From NCBI GenBank assembly GCA_902544985.1, contig CACCFV010000008.1, forward strand, positions 1-35,004: 35,004 bases of DNA, in the 5' to 3' direction. Source of the stretch: an uncultured Pelagibacteraceae bacterium (GTDB taxonomy: Bacteria > Pseudomonadota > Alphaproteobacteria > Pelagibacterales > Pelagibacteraceae). Under the pieces are notes generated by a model, which worked only from the letters and a program-made list of their open reading frames with translations, did no database searches and was not told the origin of the DNA. This document shows, piece after piece, positions 16,129 through 22,398 of the stretch. A program made the translations under genes and the position numbers. Position 1 is the first letter of the stretch. Each line of letters begins with the position of its first letter.

Positions 16129-16758
16129 TTATTTATCAAGCGATTTAAATCCTAATAAAAGCGCAGCAACTAACATTAATGAGCCTCCAACTTTATTAAT
16201 CATCAAGCTTGAATTGCTCTTTATCATCATAGTGATTTTCGAGGCTGCAAAACCATAAAAAAAAAGAAATATTCCATCAATGAAAATATATGTAATTGAT
16301 AAAATTAAGCATTGAGTCCAGATATCACCATTTACAGATATAAATTGTGGAAAGAGAGCAGCAAAAAATAAGATTGCTTTAGGGTTTGATGCGGATGTTA
16401 AAAAACCTTGTAAAAACAATTTTCTATAAATTTTTTTATTATTTGTTTTTTTATATTTGTTAGCATTTTCCTTTTTTTCAAAAATTAATTTTAAAGCGTT
16501 CCAAACTAAATAGGTAACACCTATCCATTTTATGTAGATTAAGATGTTATTATCAAATGATGCTATCAATAACACAATTCCAGCTGTGGCTATTATCATT
16601 TGTAAAAGATTTGCTGACAAATCCCCTACTATTGTTGCAACTGAATTTTTAAGGCCATAAGTTGCGCTGTTGGATAACATTAATAATTGACTTGGCCCAG
16701 GTGTGCTCATAAGAGCTAAAACCAAAAAAATAAATAATACCCAGTTATCTAAAGTCAT
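16129..16758 (-). CDS. LysE/RhtB family amino-acid exporter
   Basis: This is a 209-residue inner-membrane exporter with about six hydrophobic segments. The N-terminal motif ALMSTPGPSQLLMLSNSATYG (residues 16-36) matches the family hallmark with its conserved PGP, and NPKAILFFAALFPQFI (about 122-137) is the second signature. Members export lysine, homoserine/threonine, leucine and similar amino acids, and the cargo is not predictable here. It lies downstream of pirin on the same strand but is separated by 115 bp holding one att-like repeat, so co-transcription is uncertain. It is convergent with the acyltransferase pair. Confidence 0.88.
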   Translation of the reverse strand: MTLDNWVLFIFLVLALMSTPGPSQLLMLSNSATYGLKNSVATIVGDLSANLLQMIIATAGIVLLIASFDNNILIYIKWIGVTYLVWNALKLIFEKKENANKYKKTNNKKIYRKLFLQGFLTSASNPKAILFFAALFPQFISVNGDIWTQCLILSITYIFIDGIFLFFYGFAASKITMMIKSNSSLMINKVGGSLMLVAALLLGFKSLDK

Positions 16759-16832
16759 AATTTATTAGTTAAAAAAAATTTTATTAATTGATTAATAACA
16801 ATATCAAATTCATAAATAAAGCAATTACTCGA

Positions 16833-16863
16833 GAACCAATGTCATTGGAGCAGTATTGGAGCA
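16833..16863 (-). repeat. att-like dispersed repeat, copy 1 (after pirin)
   Basis: The 31-bp element begins GAACCAATGTCATTGG and continues with two TTGGAGCA octamers (second at 16856-16863). It contains the perfect palindrome CCAATG-T-CATTGG. The pirin stop codon follows 10 bp away. One base differs from the commonest version (CAG for CAC). Confidence 0.85.
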
Positions 16864-16873
16864 AGAAAATTAA

Positions 16874-17587
16874 TTAATTGCCAATGTACTTAGGTAGATC
16901 AATAAATAAAACTTCTGCATCCTCCAATGCTTCTATCTTAACATTTTTTTCTTCTGTGATTTCTGCTCCATCACCTTTAACTATTTCTTTACCGTTAATC
17001 TTAATTTTACCTTGAGAGCATAATACATAGGCTTGATTTCGAGTTACAACTTGGTCTACAAAGTCACCTTGTTTAATATTACCTGCTAGGATTTCAATAT
17101 CTTGATAAATCTTTAATGTTTGATCATTATCATTTTCAAATCCTGTCACTAATGGTTTTAATTTACCTTTAACTGGTTCTTTAGGAAATTTTTTTGCATC
17201 CCATCTCGGTTTGACATCTTTTTTATTTGGAAAAATCCATATTTGATAAAGATTAGTATCCTCATTTTCATAATTATATTCTGAGTGCACAACACCTGTC
17301 CCAGCAGACATCACTTGAACATCGCCAGCTTCAGTTTTTCCAACATTACCCATATTATCTTTATGAGTTATTGCACCTTTTCTAACGTAGGTAATTATTT
17401 CCATATTATCATGTGGATGAGAAGCAAAGCCTGTTTGTGGAGAAACCACATCATCATTAATCACTCTCATAGGTCCGAAATGAACTCTTTCAGGATTTTG
17501 ATAACTTGCAAAACTAAAATGATGTTTTGCTTTCAACCAACCATGGTCAGCACCGCCTAAATCATTATATTTAATTATATTAATCAT
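16874..17587 (-). CDS. pirin-family bicupin (quercetinase/YhhW-like)
   Basis: This is a bicupin metalloprotein of 237 residues. The metal ligands line up with E. coli YhhW: H57 and H59 (SHPHDNMEI) and H101 with E103 (TGVVHSEYN). VHFGPMRVIND and GDVQVMSAGTG are further pirin signatures. Bacterial pirins can act as quercetin 2,3-dioxygenases or redox-responsive proteins, and the physiological substrate here is unknown. It overlaps the azoreductase stop by 4 nt (ATGA), so the two are coupled. With the HxlR regulator upstream the set looks like an electrophile or quinone response. Confidence 0.9.
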   Translation of the reverse strand: MINIIKYNDLGGADHGWLKAKHHFSFASYQNPERVHFGPMRVINDDVVSPQTGFASHPHDNMEIITYVRKGAITHKDNMGNVGKTEAGDVQVMSAGTGVVHSEYNYENEDTNLYQIWIFPNKKDVKPRWDAKKFPKEPVKGKLKPLVTGFENDNDQTLKIYQDIEILAGNIKQGDFVDQVVTRNQAYVLCSQGKIKINGKEIVKGDGAEITEEKNVKIEALEDAEVLFIDLPKYIGN

Positions 17588-18159
17588 AAACTATTTACCT
17601 CCTGTTGAGCTTCCTTAAGATTTTCATCACTCTTATTTAATTGAGATGCATCAATTACTTTAATGTCAGTTATACCTAAGAAATTTAATGCTTGTTTGAA
17701 CCATGGTGTACAAAAATCAACTGGACTATCAATTGGCACTCCGCCTGAAGTTACAATTAAATAAACTTTTTTATTACCTTCAATAAGTCCTTTTGGACCA
17801 GTTGGCTCATAAGCAAAAGTTCTACCTGCTCTTGCAACCATATCAAACCAAGCTTTAGCAGCAGCTGGTGGTCCAAAGTTATAAATTGGAGTAGAAATTA
17901 CAATTGTATCTGCCGCTAATAATTCATCAACTAATTCATCTGAAAATTTAAATAATTTTTTATCTTCTTCGTTTCTTTCTTCTTCAGGAATAATAAAGCC
18001 AGCACCTTTAATACCTGCAACGAAAGGAATATTGTTGGAAATATCTCTATAAGTTACTTTATCGTTATCTTTTTTTAAATTATTTACTAAATCCTTAGCA
18101 AGTTTCCTTGATACAGATTCATCTTTTCTCGCACTTGAGTCTAAATGTAAAATATTCAT
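17584..18159 (-). CDS. azoR: FMN-dependent NADH:quinone reductase / azoreductase
   Basis: This is a flavodoxin-fold AzoR/AcpD enzyme of 191 residues that reduces quinones and azo compounds with NADH, two electrons at a time. MNILHLDSSARKDESVSRKL at the N-terminus supplies the FMN phosphate loop. STPIYNFGPPAAAKAWFDMV (about 90-109) with ARAGRTFAY and the glycine-rich VTSGGVP (about 137-143) complete the family pattern. A good ribosome site (AAAGGAGCC) precedes the ATG and overlaps the end of a 56-codon upstream ORF. It is coupled to pirin downstream. Regulation is probably by the divergent HxlR protein. Confidence 0.92.
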   Translation of the reverse strand: MNILHLDSSARKDESVSRKLAKDLVNNLKKDNDKVTYRDISNNIPFVAGIKGAGFIIPEEERNEEDKKLFKFSDELVDELLAADTIVISTPIYNFGPPAAAKAWFDMVARAGRTFAYEPTGPKGLIEGNKKVYLIVTSGGVPIDSPVDFCTPWFKQALNFLGITDIKVIDASQLNKSDENLKEAQQEVNSL

Positions 18160-18164
18160 ATTAT

Positions 18165-18335
18165 CTATTGGCTCCTTTTATGTTTTGCTTCTTTATCTTC
18201 TAAATTTTCGTTTACAGTTGGATAATTACTCAAACCACACTCAACTTTAGCTTTGCTGGGTGAAACCACAGATTCTTGGGCCTCCATTAAGCATTTAATT
18301 TTATCTTCATTTAAATAAATTGTTTTGTTATTCAT
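18165..18335 (-). CDS. small uncharacterised protein upstream of azoR (56 aa)
   Basis: An uninterrupted frame runs from the ATG at 18335 to the TAG at 18165-18167, giving 56 residues starting MNNKTIYLNEDKIKCLMEAQ and ending in a charged tail. It contains Cys15 and Cys33 and no membrane segment. AGG sits seven bases before the ATG as a weak ribosome site, and the azoR ribosome site overlaps its end, so it would be the first gene of the azoR-pirin operon. I do not recognise a family. The two cysteines suit a redox context, but this is inference. It could also be a leader ORF or chance, although codon use looks like real coding DNA. Confidence 0.55.
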   Translation of the reverse strand: MNNKTIYLNEDKIKCLMEAQESVVSPSKAKVECGLSNYPTVNENLEDKEAKHKRSQ

Positions 18336-18384
18336 GAAAACCTAAATAATAATTTTCAAAAACAATGCAAGTACTCAATATTTT

Positions 18385-18407
18385 CATACTAGTATGTATA
18401 AACATAC
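18385..18407. promoter_or_regulatory. overlapping palindromic operator, probably for the HxlR regulator
   Basis: CATACTAGTATG (18385-18396) is a perfect 12-bp palindrome. It overlaps GTATGT-ATAA-ACATAC (18392-18407), a second perfect palindrome with a 4-bp spacer. They lie 36-58 bp before the hxlR ATG and 50-72 bp before the divergent small ORF, the expected place for a repressor controlling both directions. Confidence 0.7.
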
Positions 18408-18442
18408 CTTGAAATTTTAATTAAAAAGGTTAATTAAGCGGT

Positions 18443-18802
18443 ATGAAAGATTTAATTACTTGCCCAGCAGAAAGAGCAATTTATTTTTTAGGTGGTAAAT
18501 GGAAGATTAGAATTCTATTTTCACTTTATGAAAATAAAAAAGTAAGATTTAACGAGCTCAAAAAAGTGCTAAAAACTATCACCCAACAAATGTTATCCAA
18601 ACAACTAAAAGAATTAGAAACTGATGGTATAATTAACAGAAAAGTATATCAGGTAGTTCCTCCTAAAGTTGAATATTCTCTTACAGAATTTGGATTATCT
18701 GTAATTCCAATTTTAAAGTCTTTTTCTGATTGGAATAAAAAAAATACGAGAACAATTTCAATAAAACTTAATAAAAGTTTTGAAGAAAATAGAATTAGAT
18801 AA
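18443..18802 (+). CDS. HxlR-family winged-helix regulator with N-terminal cysteine
   Basis: This 119-residue HxlR-type winged-helix repressor opens with ITCPAERAIYFLGGKWKIRI, the family hallmark. Cys7 matches the redox-sensing N-terminal Cys of YodB/HypR, which respond to quinones and electrophiles. The recognition helix region is RFNELKKVLKTITQQMLSKQL, and the wing (NRKVYQVVPPKVEYSLTEFG) is typical. It is divergent from the small ORF-azoR-pirin operon with two overlapping palindromes between them. The likely job is repression of that operon until an electrophile modifies Cys7. The target is inferred from position. Confidence 0.9.
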   Translation: MKDLITCPAERAIYFLGGKWKIRILFSLYENKKVRFNELKKVLKTITQQMLSKQLKELETDGIINRKVYQVVPPKVEYSLTEFGLSVIPILKSFSDWNKKNTRTISIKLNKSFEENRIR

Positions 18803-18816
18803 TTTTAACTAATCAA

Positions 18817-18848
18817 GAGCCAATTCTCATTGGAGCACTATTGGAGCA
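18817..18848 (-). repeat. att-like dispersed repeat, copy 2 (beside tRNA fragment)
   Basis: This is the same element as at 16833 with a slightly degraded palindrome (CCAATTCTCATTGG). It is followed by 22 bp that match the flank of the intact tRNA-Met almost perfectly and then by the tRNA fragment. The whole block 18811-18917 repeats at 19709-19814. Confidence 0.9.
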
Positions 18849-18870
18849 AAATGATATCGATCGTCTAGAA

Positions 18871-18917
18871 TGGTAGCGGGAAGTGGGATCGAACCACTGA
18901 CCTCGGGCTTATGAGTC
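18871..18917 (-). pseudogene. 3' fragment of tRNA-Met (partial duplicate)
   Basis: These 47 bases are identical to the 3' part of the tRNA-Met at 19768-19844: CCA end, acceptor 3' strand, T arm, variable loop and anticodon loop. Identity stops in the anticodon stem at ATGAGTC, the usual crossover zone for tyrosine recombinases. The rest of the tRNA is absent, so this is not a functional gene. It has the form of an attachment-site half left by an integrated element. Confidence 0.92.
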
Positions 18918-18995
18918 TATCGCCATGAACCCTTCTCTACTCATCTAGAACAATTACTCCTGTAAATGCTCTCTTTCCTTTCTAATGATATTGAA

Positions 18996-19049
18996 TCAAA
19001 TTAAAGAATCTTAGTCAAGAACCAATGTCATTGGAGCACTACTGGAGCA
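18996..19049 (-). repeat. att-like dispersed repeat, copy 3 (54-bp version)
   Basis: The 31-bp core at 19019-19049 is preceded by 23 bp (starting TCAAATTAAAG) that also precede copy 4, giving 54 bp with a single mismatch (T/C in the second octamer). No tRNA sequence follows here. A truncated coding-like tail abuts instead. Confidence 0.9.
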
Positions 19050-19057
19050 GAAAATGA

Positions 19058-19132
19058 CTATAGTAACTTTATTATTTCTTCACTTGATAAAACAGTAGCA
19101 AATTCATCTTTTAGACTTGCTAAAGAAATTTT
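19058..19132 (-). pseudogene. possible C-terminal remnant of a lost gene
   Basis: Minus-strand frame ending in TAG at 19058-19060 encodes about 24 residues (beginning KISLASLKDEF and ending SSEEIIKLL) directly after an in-frame stop, with no start codon. The composition looks protein-like, but the stretch is short and could be chance. It sits between repeat copy 3 and the tautomerase stop, consistent with a rearranged junction. Confidence 0.25.
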
Positions 19133-19147
19133 TTATTTTTAAATATA

Positions 19148-19534
19148 TTATTTAGGAGCGTATTGTGCTTCTCCGTTTCCAAATGACCAGTTTTCTTTTG
19201 CAACCTCAACCAAACTTATAAAAACATCCTCTTTTCTAATATCTAGTTCTTTGTTTAGATCTTCAGCAATTCTTTTATATAATTTTTGTTTTAATTCTGT
19301 TGATCTACCACTATTTAGAGTTATTTGAATTATAACAATTTTATTTGTGTATTTAATTCCAAGATAACTTTCAGGAATATTTAACTCTGTATCGTCATGC
19401 TTTGTTATAATTTGAAACTTATCATCTTTTGGAACACTTATCTCTTGCTCCATAGCACGATATATAATTTCACCAATTTTTTTTGAGTTTTCAGCGTTAT
19501 ATGATTTGTTTAGGTCTATTCTTACTAAAGGCAT
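19148..19534 (-). CDS. tautomerase-superfamily protein (MSAD-like)
   Basis: This small enzyme of 128 residues belongs to the tautomerase superfamily, whose chemistry depends on an N-terminal proline exposed by Met removal. The sequence starts MPLVRIDL. D38 and R77 (SGRSTELKQKLYKRI) sit about where malonate semialdehyde decarboxylase has Asp37 and Arg75 in Pro1 numbering, and the length matches that longer branch rather than the 60-residue 4-oxalocrotonate tautomerases. The substrate cannot be assigned. It lies alone between two att-like repeats, inside the segment bounded by the tRNA-Met fragment and the intact tRNA-Met, so it may have arrived with or been left by an integrated element. Confidence 0.82.
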   Translation of the reverse strand: MPLVRIDLNKSYNAENSKKIGEIIYRAMEQEISVPKDDKFQIITKHDDTELNIPESYLGIKYTNKIVIIQITLNSGRSTELKQKLYKRIAEDLNKELDIRKEDVFISLVEVAKENWSFGNGEAQYAPK

Positions 19535-19570
19535 AATTACTTCTTATATAATTTCAAATTGTACAGCAAT

Positions 19571-19604
19571 AAAAAAAACCCCCGAAACTTTCGTTTCGAG
19601 GGTT
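19571..19604 (-). terminator. intrinsic terminator for leftward transcripts (tRNA-Met)
   Basis: The stem arms 19577-19588 and 19593-19604 pair over 12 bp with one mismatch around a TTTC loop (core CGAAAC/GTTTCG). A run of eight A on the plus strand (19571-19578) gives the U-tract on the minus strand. It would end transcripts from the tRNA-Met gene about 165 bp downstream of the tRNA, after repeat copy 4. Confidence 0.88.
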
Positions 19605-19691
19605 CTAATTTTGTTTAGTGTATATATTTAGAGTGTTCTCTAAATGGAAAAGTATTACATTCTCATGCACTTTTCAAAGATCACAATTTCT

Positions 19692-19745
19692 TCAAATTAA
19701 AGAATCTTAGTCAAGAACCAATGTCATTGGAGCACTATTGGAGCA
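19692..19745 (-). repeat. att-like dispersed repeat, copy 4 (next to intact tRNA-Met)
   Basis: The core is at 19715-19745 with the extended left arm from 19692. It lies 22 bp beyond the CCA end of tRNA-Met. The two TTGGAGCA octamers and the CCAATG palindrome are intact, so this is probably the least altered copy. Confidence 0.92.
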
Positions 19746-19767
19746 AAATGATACCGATCGTCTAGAA

Positions 19768-19844
19768 TGGTAGCGGGAAGTGGGATCGAACCACTGACCT
19801 CGGGCTTATGAGTCCCGCGCTCTAACCAACTGAGCTACCCCGCC
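19768..19844 (-). tRNA. tRNA-Met (CAU anticodon), CCA encoded
   Basis: This is a 77-nt cloverleaf read leftward from G at 19844. The acceptor strand GGCGGGG pairs with UCCCGCU through G-U at both ends, the D arm is GCUC/GAGC, the anticodon loop is CUCAUAA, and the T arm is AGUGG-UUCGAUC-CCACU, followed by A and an encoded CCA. The pattern fits elongator tRNA-Met rather than initiator, because the three G-C pairs below the anticodon loop are absent and position 1 pairs. An odd point is an A31-G39 mismatch at the top of the anticodon stem (CGGGA against GCCCG). Its 3' half is duplicated at 18871-18917. Confidence 0.95.
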
Positions 19845-19935
19845 TTTTCAATCTGTTGATTTATAATATTTATAAATTTTGATTCAATAATTATTAATCA
19901 TTAAATTCATGAAATTTTTGATTAAATCTTTGGTT

Positions 19936-20148
19936 TTAGCTAAAAACAACTAACCCAAATAGAATTAAACCCGTAGAAGCTGCGGCAGAAAAATAAAACT
20001 TTTTTCTAATTTCTTGTTTTTTGTCTAATTTTACTCTATTCAAAAGAACGTTAATATTTGTACTTCTAGAAGTGGTATTTGGAGTGTCAGAAACTTTATA
20101 TCTTGAAGTAAGTTTTCGTGTAAGAGAATTAGTTAAATTTTTCATCAC
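19936..20148 (-). CDS. small tail-anchored membrane protein, paralogue A
   Basis: This 70-residue protein has a basic, Ser/Thr-rich N-terminal half and a single hydrophobic C-terminal segment (FYFSAAASTGLILFGLVVFS) ending at the terminus, so it should be tail-anchored with its N-terminus in the cytoplasm. The central stretch STNINVLLNRVKLDKKQEIRKK matches the neighbour at 20188 (RVDINVLKSKLEAQQGKELRKN) at I-N-V-L and E-x-R-K positions, so the two are paralogues. No known family is recognised. It follows paralogue B on the same strand after 39 bp and is probably in the same transcript. The start could be the second Met. Confidence 0.7.
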   Translation of the reverse strand: MMKNLTNSLTRKLTSRYKVSDTPNTTSRSTNINVLLNRVKLDKKQEIRKKFYFSAAASTGLILFGLVVFS

Positions 20149-20187
20149 GCCTAATAAAACATTCTTTTAAATTATTAGCAAATAAAA

Positions 20188-20418
20188 TTATAAAGATAGG
20201 AATATCCCAATCGAACCTAGCAGCAAAATACAAAATGAAAAAATGAAAATATTTTTTCTTAACTCCTTACCTTGTTGGGCTTCCAGTTTTGACTTCAAAA
20301 CATTAATGTCGACTCTGCCGGAACTAATTTTGCTCGGATTCAAAGGCTTTTCAGAAACTTTAATATCATTTGGGGTCTCGATATTTTCAGTATTCTCTGT
20401 AAAGCCTTTAGTATTCAT
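20188..20418 (-). CDS. small tail-anchored membrane protein, paralogue B
   Basis: This 76-residue protein has an acidic, polar N-terminus (ENTENIETPNDIKVSEKP), the same INVL...ElRK core as its neighbour at about residues 38-55, and a C-terminal membrane segment (IFIFSFCILLLGSIGIFLSL). A short helical or coiled linker is predicted by eye between core and anchor. No known family is recognised. It is divergent from the double winged-helix regulator at 20530 with 111 bp between starts, which suggests control by that protein. Confidence 0.72.
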   Translation of the reverse strand: MNTKGFTENTENIETPNDIKVSEKPLNPSKISSGRVDINVLKSKLEAQQGKELRKNIFIFSFCILLLGSIGIFLSL

Positions 20419-20462
20419 ATCTTATTAAAACATCTAAGAGCTTGAAGAACAATTTTATGAAA

Positions 20463-20516
20463 GTTCAATTTGGGTCACTATTAAATTGACAACTGTTCAA
20501 TTTGGGTTTCTATTAA
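20463..20516. promoter_or_regulatory. 22-bp direct repeat pair before the double winged-helix gene
   Basis: GTTCAATTTGGGT followed by nine bases ending CTATTAA occurs at 20463-20484 and again at 20495-20516, a 32-bp period (about three helical turns) with two mismatches. AAATTG just left of the second copy makes a partial inverted repeat with CAATTT. The pair ends 13 bp before the ATG, so it probably covers the promoter or early leader as an operator. Confidence 0.75.
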
Positions 20517-20529
20517 CAAAAATTAAATT

Positions 20530-21507
20530 ATGAGTATTCAAGAAGTAGATTTTTCCAAAACTCTCTCAGACGAGCAGGTCTATGAGTCCATTATGTCTCA
20601 CTATTCTATTCTTAGTAAAGATTGGATATCACATCAATGGAATTGGATGAACAGTGTTTATAGGCCATTTAATGATCACTATAAATATTTGATAATAATT
20701 TCTTTGATTGAAAAGACACTTCAATTTTATGACCAAATGAATATTCAATACTCTTATGATGAATACTACTCAAAATCATATGTTCAAATTGATAAGTTTA
20801 GTATTACTGAACTTTGTGAAAAATTAGATTTACCTAAAGAAACAATTAGAAGAAAAGTTATAGAGCTTGAAAATGTGGGTGCAATAACACGTAATAAAAA
20901 AAAAATTGTAATTGATAGAAAAGCATTTTCGTTTGTTAAACCTGATAACCAAATAAAATTTTCAGCAAAATATATTTACTTAGTTTCACAAGCTTTAAAT
21001 AGAGATAAGGTTTATTCTAAAAAACCTGATCAAAAAATTATTGAAAATATTATAAAAAAGAAATTTTCATTATCATGGAGATGGTTTTACAGGATGCAAA
21101 TACCATTGATTATAGGTTACCATAAATTTTTTAAAGATTTAACTACATTTCATATTTGGGGAACAGTTTGCATGAATCAGGTTTTAAATGTTTCAAGCCA
21201 ATTAAATTCAGATAATAAAAAATCTTCATTAGATTACTTTACTACTAGTAGTATTGTTATAGAAAATCTTGGAGCAGAAACTGGTATAAGTGCAATGTCA
21301 ATTTCTGATATGACTAAAATCCCCAGAGCAACAATAATTAGAAAGTGTAAATATTTAATAAAAGAGGATTTAGTAAAATTAAATAAAAAAAAACAATATG
21401 TGCTAACCACTATGAATTTTAGAAAAATTTTACCTTATCAAGCACAAATTTTTAAATACAAAGCTAAATTTATTCGTAAAATTTTAAATCTTCTTGTAAT
21501 TTCTTAA
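20530..21507 (+). CDS. uncharacterised regulator with two winged-helix domains
   Basis: This 325-residue protein has two DNA-binding-like segments. The first is residues about 90-132 (FSITELCEKLDLPKETIRRK then a wing with VGAITRNKKKIVID). The second is about 255-297 (MSISDMTKIPRATIIRKC then EDLVKLNKKKQYVL). Both read as MarR/GntR-like winged helices, and they resemble each other, with S-I-x-[DE]-[LM], [LI]-P-[KR]-x-T-I-[RI]-R-K and a lysine-rich wing. The middle part (140-240) is aromatic and of no family I know. It could bind the pair of 22-bp repeats before its own gene. The function is unknown beyond probable DNA binding. A replication-initiator-like two-wHTH protein is an alternative but less likely on a chromosome. 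Confidence 0.68.
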   Translation: MSIQEVDFSKTLSDEQVYESIMSHYSILSKDWISHQWNWMNSVYRPFNDHYKYLIIISLIEKTLQFYDQMNIQYSYDEYYSKSYVQIDKFSITELCEKLDLPKETIRRKVIELENVGAITRNKKKIVIDRKAFSFVKPDNQIKFSAKYIYLVSQALNRDKVYSKKPDQKIIENIIKKKFSLSWRWFYRMQIPLIIGYHKFFKDLTTFHIWGTVCMNQVLNVSSQLNSDNKKSSLDYFTTSSIVIENLGAETGISAMSISDMTKIPRATIIRKCKYLIKEDLVKLNKKKQYVLTTMNFRKILPYQAQIFKYKAKFIRKILNLLVIS

Positions 21508-21546
21508 ATCTTCAATAAATTATTTCGAGTATTACACAGAGGGGTC

Positions 21547-22398
21547 ATGGGTATAGTAACAACAATAGCGCCATTTGCGCTAGCTCTTATAATGTTAGGG
21601 CTTGGGGCGTCATTAACAGTAAAAGATTTCACAAGAGTTTTTCAGCATCCAAAAGAATTTTTCGTTGGTTTAATTTGTCAATTAGTTGTTCTTCCAATTA
21701 TTGGTTATCTGTTAATAATAATTTTAAAAACTCCAGTAGAGCTAGCTTTAGGTGTTATGTTGATTGCAGCCGCACCTGGTGGAGTAACATCAAATGTATT
21801 AACTAAATTTGCAGATGGTGATGTCGCACTATCTATATCTCTTACTGCTTTTACTAGTTTAATAAGTATTGTTTCAGTTCCTTATATAGTTTTTTTATCA
21901 ATTGATTTATTTGATATCACTTATGTAGAGAAAGAAATTTCAATGCTTGGTATATCCTTAAAGATGTTTTTTGTAGTTACTGTGCCTGTAATAATTGGAA
22001 TGATTATTAGAAAATTTTTTAGTGATTTAATAGAAAATAATATCAAAATTATTGAAAAAGCATCTATAGGATTATTTTCAATTGTTTTCATTGCTATCTA
22101 TATTCAGGAATGGGACAGTATCATAATGTTCCTAACTACAGCAGGAACTATTGCTTTGGTTCTTAATATTTCAATGATGATCATAGGCTTTTACGTAGCT
22201 AAATTTTTTGCATCAGGTGTTGCTCAACAAAGATGTATATCTCTTGAATGTGGATTACAAAATGGAACGTTAGCTGTTTTTGTAGGAACTCAACTGTTTG
22301 GACAAAACATGACTTACATGGTTCCAACAGCAGCATATGCATTAATTATGATGATGACTTCTGTTCTTTTTGTATTTTTCTTAAGAAAAAGAACTTAA
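21547..22398 (+). CDS. bile acid:sodium symporter (BASS) family transporter
   Basis: This 283-residue protein has about nine to ten membrane segments. LALGVMLIAAAPGGVTSNVLTKFADGDVALSISLTAF (about residues 67-103) is the BASS crossing motif with its conserved Pro-Gly-Gly, and LECGLQNGTLAVFVG (about 238-252) is the second. Bacterial BASS proteins carry organic anions such as pantothenate, 2-keto acids and sulfated or sulfonated compounds with sodium. The cargo is unknown here, but the next operon handles taurine and methylated amines. The ribosome site GAGGGG precedes the ATG. It ends with stop codons overlapping the convergent DMGDH-like gene. Confidence 0.88.
   Translation: MGIVTTIAPFALALIMLGLGASLTVKDFTRVFQHPKEFFVGLICQLVVLPIIGYLLIIILKTPVELALGVMLIAAAPGGVTSNVLTKFADGDVALSISLTAFTSLISIVSVPYIVFLSIDLFDITYVEKEISMLGISLKMFFVVTVPVIIGMIIRKFFSDLIENNIKIIEKASIGLFSIVFIAIYIQEWDSIIMFLTTAGTIALVLNISMMIIGFYVAKFFASGVAQQRCISLECGLQNGTLAVFVGTQLFGQNMTYMVPTAAYALIMMMTSVLFVFFLRKRT

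Larger units (their letters stand above)
18803..19147. other. 345-bp noncoding stretch holding att-like repeats and a tRNA fragment
   Basis: This stretch contains repeat copy 2 and the tRNA-Met 3' fragment (18811-18917), about 80 bp of unassigned sequence, repeat copy 3 (18996-19049) and a 24-codon open tail without a start (19058-19132). No complete gene is visible on either strand. Confidence 0.85.

Noticed and set aside
17285-17560. Plus-strand ORF antisense to pirin
   Set aside because: Overlaps pirin completely; composition is that of an antisense frame.
18871-18917. A second functional tRNA-Met
   Set aside because: Only the 3' 47 bases are present; the D arm and acceptor 5' strand are missing.
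18803-19767. Integrase or transposase gene in the att-repeat region
   Set aside because: No frame long enough or with recombinase motifs exists on either strand.
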